Positions 25,513-34,413 of a stretch of DNA of 64,000 nucleotides are shown piece by piece. Positions within the stretch are counted from its first letter, which is position 1, and every line of letters begins with the position of its first letter. The translations under genes and the position numbers were made by a program. This stretch comes from Emergomyces orientalis (lineage: Eukaryota > Ascomycota > Eurotiomycetes > Onygenales > Ajellomycetaceae), in the NCBI GenBank assembly GCA_002110485.1, contig MOWL01000045.1:248001-312000 (forward strand). The letters run 5' to 3'. The notes beneath the pieces are model-generated. The model was not told the origin of the DNA. It saw nothing but the letters and a program-made list of their open reading frames with translations, and ran no database searches.

Positions 25513-26493
25513 TCCTCGTCAGCTGTGTCACCATTTATTCCATGTCAACATTTGTGCGATGTTTATTTTCTTTTTTTCCATTCCCCAAGCGTGGGGGAGA
25601 TCTTTTCCTTGTTAGATGCAAGCAGCAGAAGCAGCCCCGTCGGATCTACTTCCTTTTAACCCGTTCGTCTCTGGCGTCACGCAGCTTGTGAAGGGTGGAA
25701 GCGAGTTGAAAAGCCAGAGGGGATGCAGGTTAGGGCTAGCCAGGAGGAGAAAAAGCAAACAAAACAAACAAGCTCCACGGTTTGGGAACGGATGATGTCA
25801 TGTGACTAAAGTCTTCGGCCGACTTGCGAGAAGGTTGATGTGGTATGTGATTGGTTAGATGATTCGTTCTGTTTGCGGTTTAGCTACTGCTTAGGTAAGA
25901 ATCGTGACCCCTGCTCCATAATCGTAGACCACTTGGCCTAACTAGGAAAGGTGCTTCATCATCAACGAGTTCCGCCTTGTCTTCAACCATCAACCACACA
26001 TCTTAGACATCCTCTGCACCTCACCACGCTGATTGAAGCTCCCATCGACAAGACTCATTTAGGATCACAGACCTTTTGGAGTACATATTTGCTTCCATTG
26101 TTTTTCTCTTGCTCTTTTCGTGTTTCCTTTTGTCCCGCCAGCTAGCTGCATTTGTGAGGAGTGCAGCAACTCCAAACTGACTGCCTGGACGTGTCCTGGT
26201 GCAAATCCAAGCGACCACCGTTCCTCCCTGCGCACATTGGTTGTGCCTACGTCGTTCCCTCCTCTACTCTGGACACTCATCATTTGTCTATTTGCATTTA
26301 AGATACCATAAACCGGATCAGGAAAACGGGGATATATAATCAAAAGCTCTGGAATAATACTGTCTTCCAGTGCTATCTGGTCTCCACCGTTGCTGCCTGG
26401 ACAATTGACTGCGACGAATTCTTATTTCCATTTTCTCATTGTAACGTTGGGAGACGTGTTGTTATAAAAAGGAAGGCAGAAGAATACGGGATT

Positions 26494-27595
26494 ATGGCGG
26501 ATGCAGGAGCTGCGGCTGGTCCTAAACCGAGTAGTAGCGTGAAGCTCGTGCTGCTGGGAGAAGCAGCTGTCGGGAAGGTTTGTTATATTCCATCCGATAT
26601 ATTGAACCCCAAGCTATTATATATGGGGCTAATCTACCTGAACCCCCATGATATGCTTTGAGATTCATATGCTGATGTATGGATCTGTGCGGTTTGCAGT
26701 CTTCCCTCGTCCTACGATTCGTAAATAATGATTTCCAAGAAAACAAAGAACCAACGATAGGAGGTATGAAACTCTCTCTTTTGATTTACAAAACATCTTA
26801 AACTCCTCCAAACTCCTTACAATCCAACCAATATCCCATGAACTAATCAATGCTCAATCCAAACCCTCAACCACAGCCGCTTTCCTTACTCAAAAATGCT
26901 CCCTCCCAACCCGAACCATTAAGTTCGAAATATGGGACACAGCCGGACAAGAGCGCTTCGCCTCTCTCGCTCCCATGTATTACCGCAACGCCCAAGCCGC
27001 TCTTGTCGTCTACGACCTCACTAAACCCTCATCCCTCACAAAGGCCAAGCACTGGGTCGCCGAGCTCCAGCGACAAGCCAGCCCAGGCATCGTCATTGCC
27101 CTCGTCGGCAACAAGCTCGATCTGACCCACGAAGACTCCAGCGCAGCAGCAGCATCAGGCAGACAGCCTTCATCTCCTGGCAGCAGAGGATCAGCGAATG
27201 GCTCACCAGGACCCGACGCTTCCGAAGGTGGCGACAGCGAGTCAGCTGCTGATGCTGTCGATCGAGATACCGAAGAAGACGTGGACGACGAGGAAGGGCA
27301 GGATTCTCCGGCTGGCGATGCGCGCAAGATCTCAACTCGTGAGGCAAGCTCGTATGCGGAGGAAGAGGGACTCTTGTTCTTTGAGACCAGCGCAAAGACG
27401 GGCGTTAATGTGCCTGAGGTCTTCACTGCGATTGCGAACGCGATTCCAGAAACGAGTTTGAAGGGTGCGAGAGGTGTTGGTGCGGGTGCGGGTGCGGGTA
27501 ATGGTGGTCTTGGTGGCGGGAGGCCTGGGGAGGATGCTCGGATCAATTTAAGGGATCGCGGGGCGGCGACTGCGAAGGAGGGGTGTGCTTGTTAA
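26494..27595 (+). CDS. Rab5-family small GTPase (Vps21/Ypt5-like)
   Basis: Three exons (26494-26577, 26700-26763, 26877-27595) encode 288 residues. The P-loop GEAAVGKSS (22-30) is split by intron 1 right after the Lys codon. Switch I reads PTIG-AAF, switch II WDTAGQERF (69-77), then NKLD (128-131) and ETSAK (219-223). The tail ends in CAC, a double-geranylgeranylation signal of Rabs. IKFEIWDTAGQERFASLAPMYYR is Rab5-type; the family controls early endosome fusion and endocytic traffic. Odd feature: about 60 extra residues, rich in Ser/Gly/Asp/Glu, sit between NKLD and ETSAK (about 135-198), so the protein is far longer than the roughly 210-220 usual for Rab5. A Gly-rich repeat (GAGAGAG) precedes the C-terminus. 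It lies downstream of a 15-kb gene desert. Confidence 0.92.
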
Positions 27596-28605
27596 CTGTT
27601 GATGATTTTTAATGACATGCGAAGAGGTTGGTGGAGGGTTCGAATATGGATAGCATAGTTAAACAGCTTTCGGTTGTTGCGAAAGCTCAGGGCTCCATTG
27701 AGGGCATGATACATGATGTTCTCCTCTTTTTGTCTTTAAATGTGTATCCCTATTTTATTTTATTATTGTGCCTTTTCATATTTTTTCGTTCGTCCCTTTT
27801 TGCTTCTATCTTCCTGTTTCACTTATCCTTCCTCTACTGCTCTATCCCCCTTTCCTTTCTTTCTTTCTTTTTTTTCTGTCCCTTTTGCTTTCCATGATTC
27901 ATTCATCCGTTTTCCGGCTTTGGTGTGGTTCGATTTCTGGCTTTTCAACTTGTGGAGATTTTGTTACATAAATATCAGGTATACATGCAATCCAAAACCA
28001 CATTAGTTATAACCCAATTAAATATAGCCTGTCCGCTTTGGTTATCCTTTAAGTTTGTTTTCTGGTACATCTACAAACCCCGGATCCCACATTCAACCTT
28101 ATAAAGTCAGTATTTCATCTCCATTTCCTATTTGGCTCGCCCATCCACCATCATTACAACTCTCCCTCGACACACCTTTTTCGTCCGAAATAGAAAGGTA
28201 CTTTAAGAAAGAAAAAAGAAGAAAAAACCCAGCTACTTAACTGAGAATAGCGCCTTATCCTTCTTTTCCATTACACATTTTTTGCGCCACTTGCTAAAGG
28301 GAAAGAGAACTCCAACAACAATGGGCATAAAAAGGGGAAAATCAGAGACAAAATAGATAGATTAGATTAAAAATGGGGGACGAACGTAATGAATCATCAA
28401 AAAGGCGGCAGTGGACAAAAGGAAGTGATAATAGAAAAAAATAATAATAATCAGCTCCCAGAACAGAAATTAACGATCACCCAACAAACACCCTCGAGAA
28501 ATCGGAACGCGGTGGGCATAATTAAGAATAAAACAACAAAAGAAATAAGCAAAGAAAGAAGCAGGAAAAGAAAAGCAGAAGCAGATACAAGATAACAACT
28601 CAATT
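27596..28605. other. Convergent 3' region of Rab5 and membrane-protein genes
   Basis: About 1 kb between two converging stops. It is T/C-rich at 27720-27900 and A-rich on the plus strand at 28330-28590 (T-rich on the minus strand), consistent with 3' UTRs of each gene. The ORFs present are low-complexity artefacts of these tracts. Confidence 0.5.
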
Positions 28606-29868
28606 TCATAGTCCATCAACTGATTCCACCCACCCGAACAGCAACCCAGTCACACACGTCGCAAGAGTCCAAATTGCACCCCATCCCATCGCCCCTTCCA
28701 GCTCTGCCCCACTAATCGTCCCCACAACCTGCATGATGGTATTCGACATGATCATTGCCGCCAACACCACCGTGCGCGACACCAGCACCCGCGTCTTCGT
28801 CGGTAACGCCAGCCAGTACCTGCGATAAAGCGACGTGAACAGCAATTCACCAGGAAGCTCCTCTTCGTGCTTGCGCGCCTTCTTTCCTCCAGTGTTAAGT
28901 TCAACTTCAGCTTCCTCTTCAACCGTCACAGATACTCTTTTATGCGGCTGGTCAAGCTGCGCTGCGCCGACGGAGCTGACAAAGAGGAAATCACGTAGGG
29001 CGTAGCCGGCGGGTAGTAGGGTGGCAAGGAGGGAGATGAAACCCTTGGGTCCCATGTGGACGGGTCTCAGATCGGGGAGTCCATCGAAGTAGGTTACGAG
29101 GTAGGTTGGGAGCCAGGTGGCAAAGCTGGAATAGAGGATTACGGTGTAAATGCATGTGGCGACTAGGGTAGTGTAAAGGGTTGTCGGGCAGTCAGCGAGG
29201 ATTGTGGGGTGGTAGTGTTTGATACCGCCCCTGGTAGTTCTGGTGCTAAGAGTGGTCTTGGAGGCGGTGCGGGCGCCGCAGCAGATGAGGTGCATGAATG
29301 GATATTGTTGATGTACGCGGCTGGGGTTGCGGAAGAGGAGGAATGGGAGGGCATTCGACAAGAGGGTTATGGAGGCGATTGTTATTAAGGTTGTGGGGCG
29401 GATGCCGTAGAAGCTGCAGAGGAGGGTATAGGTTGGCAGGTGAGTTAGGTAAGTGAAGGATGCGACGTCGCGGGCTACAAAGGCGGGGCGAATGTGAATT
29501 ATTAGCATCTGAGGATGTGGAGTTTGTGTTGAATTTATGCATGTATAAGAGAACTCACCATCATATCCCAATAGCCACGCAACGGTTAGCTCCACAGTTC
29601 TCCATCCCAGCAATCCCCCAATCTGCCACCAGGAATTAAAATGCCTGCTCGTCCAGGCCAGATCTCCCTGTGTAATCTGTGTGCTCAGGGAGAATAGCAC
29701 GGTGCTGAGTGCCAAGCTGGATGTTACTAGGGCACTGTACCGCGCCAGACAACGAAGCCAATCGGGCACCTGAAAACGCCACCCTGTGGGCTGTCCCGCA
29801 TGGGCAGGGTGCTTCTCTTTCCCCCGCGAGCTTGGCCTCGTCGACGACGACGCTTTTCGAGCTGGCAT
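28606..29868 (-). CDS. Conserved-type polytopic membrane protein of unknown function
   Basis: The ATG at 29868 (MPARKASSSTRPSSRG) starts a 392-residue protein if an 84-base intron (29558-29475, donor GTGAGT, acceptor TTTGTAG) is removed. The frame upstream of 29868 has no ATG. The soluble N-terminus is basic and Ser-rich. Hydrophobic segments follow: one near SALVTSSLALSTVLFSL, one at GLLGWRTVELTVAWLLGY, then several across the middle (FTYLTHLPTYTLLCSFYG, TTLITIASITLLSNALPFLLF, TLYTTLVATCIYTVILYSSF). Three more lie near the C-terminus, including VLVSRTVVLAAMIMSN and the last GWGAIWTLATCVTGLLFGW, giving about seven or eight helices. A charged loop rich in Glu/Lys (KKARKHEEELPG) lies before the last pair. 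I recognise no transporter signature and assign no function. Retaining the intron would keep the frame open. Confidence 0.75.
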   Translation of the reverse strand: MPARKASSSTRPSSRGKEKHPAHAGQPTGWRFQVPDWLRCLARYSALVTSSLALSTVLFSLSTQITQGDLAWTSRHFNSWWQIGGLLGWRTVELTVAWLLGYDGEFSYTCINSTQTPHPQMLIIHIRPAFVARDVASFTYLTHLPTYTLLCSFYGIRPTTLITIASITLLSNALPFLLFRNPSRVHQQYPFMHLICCGARTASKTTLSTRTTRGGIKHYHPTILADCPTTLYTTLVATCIYTVILYSSFATWLPTYLVTYFDGLPDLRPVHMGPKGFISLLATLLPAGYALRDFLFVSSVGAAQLDQPHKRVSVTVEEEAEVELNTGGKKARKHEEELPGELLFTSLYRRYWLALPTKTRVLVSRTVVLAAMIMSNTIMQVVGTISGAELEGAMGWGAIWTLATCVTGLLFGWVESVDGL

Positions 29869-30568
29869 TGTCAGCAAGGCTTGTTCTTTTTGGGCTCGGG
29901 AGTGGGTGGCGACAACAGGCCAGGACAATGGTGCGTGTGTTTATTTATTTATTTCGCGGAGGACTAGCAGAAGAAGCTCAGGAGGTCACAATTTCCGCAA
30001 GTTGGAAGTGGACTATGGGTGGGAACCTCAGTATTTATGGGTTATCGGTGCCCATGCGCTAGGCGGGAGGGGTCTGGTTTGTTCTTGTGTTGTTTGTTGT
30101 TGGAGGAAGCAGGGCGAGCGATGATGTCACGATTGGGTATTGATGGCTGGGAAATGAACCTCGGCGTTTAGAGGATCCTGATTGGCCAATCCAACCTAGA
30201 GTATAAAATGTTATTGTGAGGTAGGTCTGCCTTATTACTCAGGGAAGATCTAATGTAGTTATTTTCTGACTACCTAGGTAGTTCTAAACCTTGAAGCAGG
30301 ATAAGCGAGCTATATACATAGGGTAAAGGAAATTTTAACAGATTGTAAGTAATAGACACGAAATATGTCCACTGAACATGTTGTACAGTACATTAGGGAA
30401 ATAGGAAAAGCTGGATATAAGTTTAAGACCCAAATATAACAGCTTATGTAAACATTGCAGCCCAAAAATGAAAGTGGTATTTTTAAAACACAAGAAGTGG
30501 GAAGGGCCATGTACTTATCTCGAAAACAAAGAGTCATTCAGGATTTCAAACGCAAAAGAACACACTCT
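29869..30568. promoter_or_regulatory. Region upstream of membrane-protein gene
   Basis: About 700 bases between the start of the membrane-protein gene and the stop of the P-loop NTPase gene; both are on the minus strand. An inverted-CCAAT-containing palindromic GATTGGCCAATC lies at about 30180-30191. No gene is supported. Confidence 0.5.
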
Positions 30569-32579
30569 TTAATCATCATCATCCTCTTCCTCCTTCCGTT
30601 TGACCACACCAATCTCCACAGTTCCAGCCTCCCTTCCCTTCGTATCACGAATAATCGCTTTAAAGGACCCATTGTTCCAAAAGTCTTTAATAGTAAGCTC
30701 TCGGGTCCTGCCCAAGCTTTCAATATCGTTGATTCTATCCAGTGTCCTTTCCAGATGCTCAGCAAAGCCTGGCTCTGAACATATCTCCCTGAAGGCTATT
30801 TGCATCGGGACAGAGTCGGCACGAACCATGCCTCTAGAGTCGATGGTAAATATATTGTCGTGATCGTAGCTCTGGATAAAATCCGCTCTCGTCATGACTT
30901 GTCGAGCTTCGTGGAGAGGCATCTGCGGTAGGATATGGCCCTTTTCGGGATCATAGTTGGTTTCCATGTCCTTTTCTCGGTCAACTAGTTCTTTGGCGAG
31001 GACCATGGCAGCGGACTGGGGTAGTTTTAGCAAAATAAAAATAATAATAAAAATGAAAATGAAAGCCTTCCAGGAAGCTGCATGGGAAAAGTACGAGGTG
31101 GTTCATACCGAGTACTTTTGCTCATCCATCACATCATCATCCATTTCCGTTCCCAAGATCCAGCATTTGTTGAGAAACCATGTCTTCTCTGCTTGGCATA
31201 TTGTCGCACACGTCTCCAACATATCTTTTGATTTCGCAACGCGATTCAGAAATGTCAGCCGCCCGCCAACTTTGTCATATACCTTCTCTAGTATCGAGTC
31301 GTCCAAGGTCTGATTAAAATATTTTTGCCGGTACTGCCTTAAGGCTATCATTGCTCGGTCCTTGGGAAGATCCGGAACTGGAATAATTTCCATTCGGGTA
31401 CCATAACGCTTTAACCGTTCATACACCCAGTAATCGTCGCTGTTAAAAACTGAGAAAGTCTAAAGTTAATACATATGGAGGTGCGCACGGAACTGGGAGG
31501 GATAATTACTTACTCATTGTTACCAAGTTGCTTGCTGCCCATTGCTCAGCACGCTGCTGGATCATTTCTAGAAGGTCACGCCCATCGTCGTCGTCCCTGA
31601 CCAGGTGCGTACTATTGACAATTAAAATGAGTGGCTTCCCGCCCTTGTGCCGTCGTGCAAGAGCGACTTTCTCAAGTTTATTAAGAGCTCGTTCAATATC
31701 CAGCAAGGCAGTCGTGTCTCGAGGCCCTCTAATGCTAAACAGACTACCAATGTAGCTATAAAAGACAAGCAAGTTAGTGATTAAATAACCGACCCAGCAT
31801 ATGTAAAATTTAAGACAGTGCTTTTTTTGTAAAAATAAAAAATAAAAAATACATACTCTTCATGAAATTCAAAATCCAAGGCCTTGCCAAGACGTATACG
31901 GAAAATTTCAAGGTCTGCATGGGCTTCAAAAAATGCCACGCCATCGCCATCAATCTTCCTCATGGCGTCGAGCAGCATGGATGTCTTCCCTGTACCCTTC
32001 TCGCCGATGATAAGGTAATAATGGCCTCGAAGTGTGCCGTTGACTATCTGATCAACTCTACTTTGCTCATCGCGCGCGATCCAATGGCCTGTGTCACTGT
32101 CATCGGTACCCATTGAAGGCGCTACGCCAGCAACTTCGAGAACTGGGTCGCCTGGGTTGAATGCATTGTCCATTTTTTCTAGGACTAGATACTTATAGTA
32201 TCGATGATAAGAGTATCCAGCCGCACTGCACGTGTAAACGGATAGTTAGGGCATGAAATATCCCGGGTCAGGAGAGAATAGCATGGGCTTACCCGAGCAC
32301 AGCAATTGACGCAAACATGGTCGCTGCAGATTCTAGCATTTTTAAGAGGGTAGTTTTTAAAGAAGGATCATCTTCATTTTTATGATTCCTTTTCCTATCC
32401 TCTTCCTCTTCAGGTGAATCCTGACTCAAGGATTGGGGCCCAACAGGGGGGACATTCTGCGCATATCGCCGCCGCGTAGCCGGAACAACATCCCAAAGAC
32501 GGAGAAATTGGGGACGAATGGCCCTTAATCTTGGGGGAAATATCACTTTTGCGCTGCTGCATACGCGATTCAAACTCAT
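30569..32579 (-). CDS. Putative mitochondrial membrane-anchored P-loop NTPase (AAA/Orc1-Cdc6-like)
   Basis: Five exons (32579-32293, 32225-31857, 31755-31514, 31449-31109, 31015-30569) close in phase to 561 residues. The N-terminus (SLNRVCSSAKVIFPPRLRAIRPQFLRLW) is basic and lacks acids, as mitochondrial presequences do. An acidic linker follows, then one hydrophobic stretch (MFASIAVLGAAGYSY, about 88-102) that could be an inner-membrane anchor. The P-loop GEKGTGKTS is at 170-178. A Walker-B-like strand LILIVNSTHLVRDDDDG is encoded in exon 3; instead of the usual DE it has hydrophobics followed by Asn. A later MEIIPVPDLPKDRA and helical region resemble the lid/winged-helix part of Orc1/Cdc6-like or archaeal ATPases. 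The extreme C-terminus is acidic (EEEDDDD). The substrate is unknown; the mitochondrial location is inferred. Confidence 0.75.
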
Positions 32580-33044
32580 AGCGCGGAATATAGATGGAGG
32601 TGTTGCTCTAGGAGGTCTGCGTTACCTGTTTTAGGCGGTGAGGTAGCAAAACCTGAAGGACTGCGCCCAGATCCTGAAGCTTCTAACTTGCGACCAGCGA
32701 AGGATTTAATACCAATGTGGAGGCATTGGAGTTTGCATGAAAAGGAACAAAAATGATAAATAAAGAATGTAAATGTGTAAACGAGTGTCGGTGCCAGATT
32801 TCGGTTGGAACGCAAGTGCCTCTGCTGGTTGAATGTCGGTAACTACTATGCCAGCACAGCCATCGCGTGCCACATTTTTCTGCAGAGAACAATTGCCTGT
32901 TACTATTGGCGTGGGGCCTCACGTGCAATATAACTAAGATCTCATTCAAGTTCTTGGCTTGGTGCAATTCTTTCAATTTGGCGCCACCAACTTGGAAACG
33001 AGGATCTTGATACCTTGGCATTTGGCAGTTGGCATATTAAAATA

Positions 33045-33064
33045 TAAATAAATAAATAAATAAA
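33045..33064. repeat. (AAAT)n microsatellite
   Basis: About five AAAT/TAAA units, followed directly by an AGAG tract. Confidence 0.8.
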
Positions 33065-34351
33065 AGAGAAAGAGAGAGAGGACGCGGGATATCGTTTATC
33101 CAAGCATGTTCAGGATTTCCCCAAGGATCTGCTCGATCAAGTAGCAACATCATACCCCGATGCTACTTTACCAGCTTCATTTTTGATCTAGCTGCAGAGT
33201 TTCTCAGATGCATGGTTAGTGAGATTGTATAATGTGAAGATTTAATGACGTTTGAATATTTTCAATAAATCTTGAGTATTATACACATTGCCCGCTGATA
33301 TCTTGAACCACCACATATATCCCACGTTGCGCATAGCCGCAACAACGATAGCAACAAAGGCTTGATAGCTATGCCGATGCATGCGTGCAACTAGGGTCAA
33401 GTTACCGTCCCGCTGATGGGCATTATCATTGTCTAAAAACCCCCTTTTGGCTTTAACAGCGCCAGATATCCGCTATCAATCTTCTGAGAAAACCCCGCCA
33501 ATATCAAATACAGTGATGACGGGCAAGACGCCTGTGTATTTTTTGAGCCAGGGGGTGTAAATTTTTGTGTGAGTTGGGGGATCTTCCTTGCAGGTGTTGG
33601 TATAGTGTGGAGTAGTAGAATCCCTGTAATTCAAAGTCACCACAAGGCCGGGCAAAAGGGCCTTAAAAAGGGGGAATCGCCCAGAGCGAGCCATGCTGAG
33701 AACGGAATAGATGGGATATTGAAATTTGCACAGCCAGCGAGCTCATGATAGATAAATTTTCTTGTCATCGGCTTGGAAATGAGTAGATATATTTCCTATG
33801 TATCGTTGGGGCCCGCGGAAATTTTCAAGGGCTTGAGCCGGCCTCACTGTGGCCTATATATTTTCAGGAACAGAACATGCACGTATGTGGTCTAACTCTT
33901 TATTATTCATCGCCATGGGAAAAGTTGTATATTTCAGGATATCCCCCCGACCAAGACTGCCTGGGCAAGCACCCTCGGCCCGCTGACTCCCCCAAACGGG
34001 TTTAACCCCATGTTTTTTTTACGCCGAGTTTACGCCCTGAACCCGTTACCTTCCGAAGAGAAAATCCGGTTCCGTGAAATTTTCTCCAGATCTTGCTGCC
34101 GTTTTGGCGGAAGAATTTTTTTTTTATTGACTAAAAAAGCTCTCTTTTTCATCCTGCTCACAACCATATAGACTGGCCCTTCTTTTGCTTTTTTATTCCC
34201 TTTCTGCTTTAATTTCTCTTCATTTGTTGTTTTATTTCACCCATTGAGTTTTTAGTTATTCAGAAAAAAACGAAAGGGCTTTGGGAGGACCCCTTATCTA
34301 CTTCACCCTCTTTCGCTTTGATTGCAGCTTGCCATCACTAGTATCCTTCAA

Positions 34352-34399
34352 TTTTTTTTTTGTTTAGAAAAAAAAAAAAAAAAGAAGAAAAAAAAAAAG
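34352..34399. repeat. Poly(T)-poly(A) tract in the CLU1 leader
   Basis: Ten T residues, six spacer bases, then about 32 bases almost entirely A with a few G. It ends 14 bases before the CLU1 ATG. It could pair as a weak hairpin or simply act as a poly(dA:dT) promoter element or leader. Confidence 0.75.
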
Positions 34400-34413
34400 A
34401 ACAGAACCTGATA

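Larger units (their letters stand above)
22301..26493. other. Gene desert, pyrimidine-rich distal part upstream of Rab5
   Basis: From about 22.38 to 24.7 kb the plus strand is persistently C/T-rich, like the transcribed leaders of filamentous-fungal regulatory genes. An ATG embedded in a strong donor-like GTGAGT occurs at 22988-22995. TATA-like boxes appear at about 24667 (TATAAATA) and 26463 (TATAAAA), the second only about 30 bases upstream of the Rab5 ATG. No coding sequence can be supported. Part of this region must contain the Rab5 promoter and leader; whether a non-coding transcript is present cannot be decided from sequence. Confidence 0.5.
32580..34413. promoter_or_regulatory. Divergent intergenic region upstream of CLU1
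   Basis: About 1.8 kb between the P-loop NTPase start and the CLU1 start. It contains an (AAAT)n tract at 33045-33064 followed by GA repeats. Immediately before CLU1 there is a T10 run (34352-34361) facing a long A-rich run (34368-34399). The small ORFs at 33476-33694 and 32683-33021 (minus) have no recognisable features. Confidence 0.5.

Noticed and set aside
11547..26493. RIP-degraded transposon as explanation of the desert
   Set aside because: The sequence is not AT-collapsed, lacks TpA enrichment at sight, and has no long direct or inverted terminal repeats or remnant reverse-transcriptase or transposase motifs.
27010..27546. 178-codon ORF on the minus strand over Rab5
   Set aside because: It is the antisense shadow of Rab5 exon 3; its Ser/Pro/Ala richness mirrors the acidic and Gly-rich sense codons, and it has no motif.
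33476..33694. 72-codon minus-strand ORF
   Set aside because: No motif or support, lies in a spacer between divergent genes.
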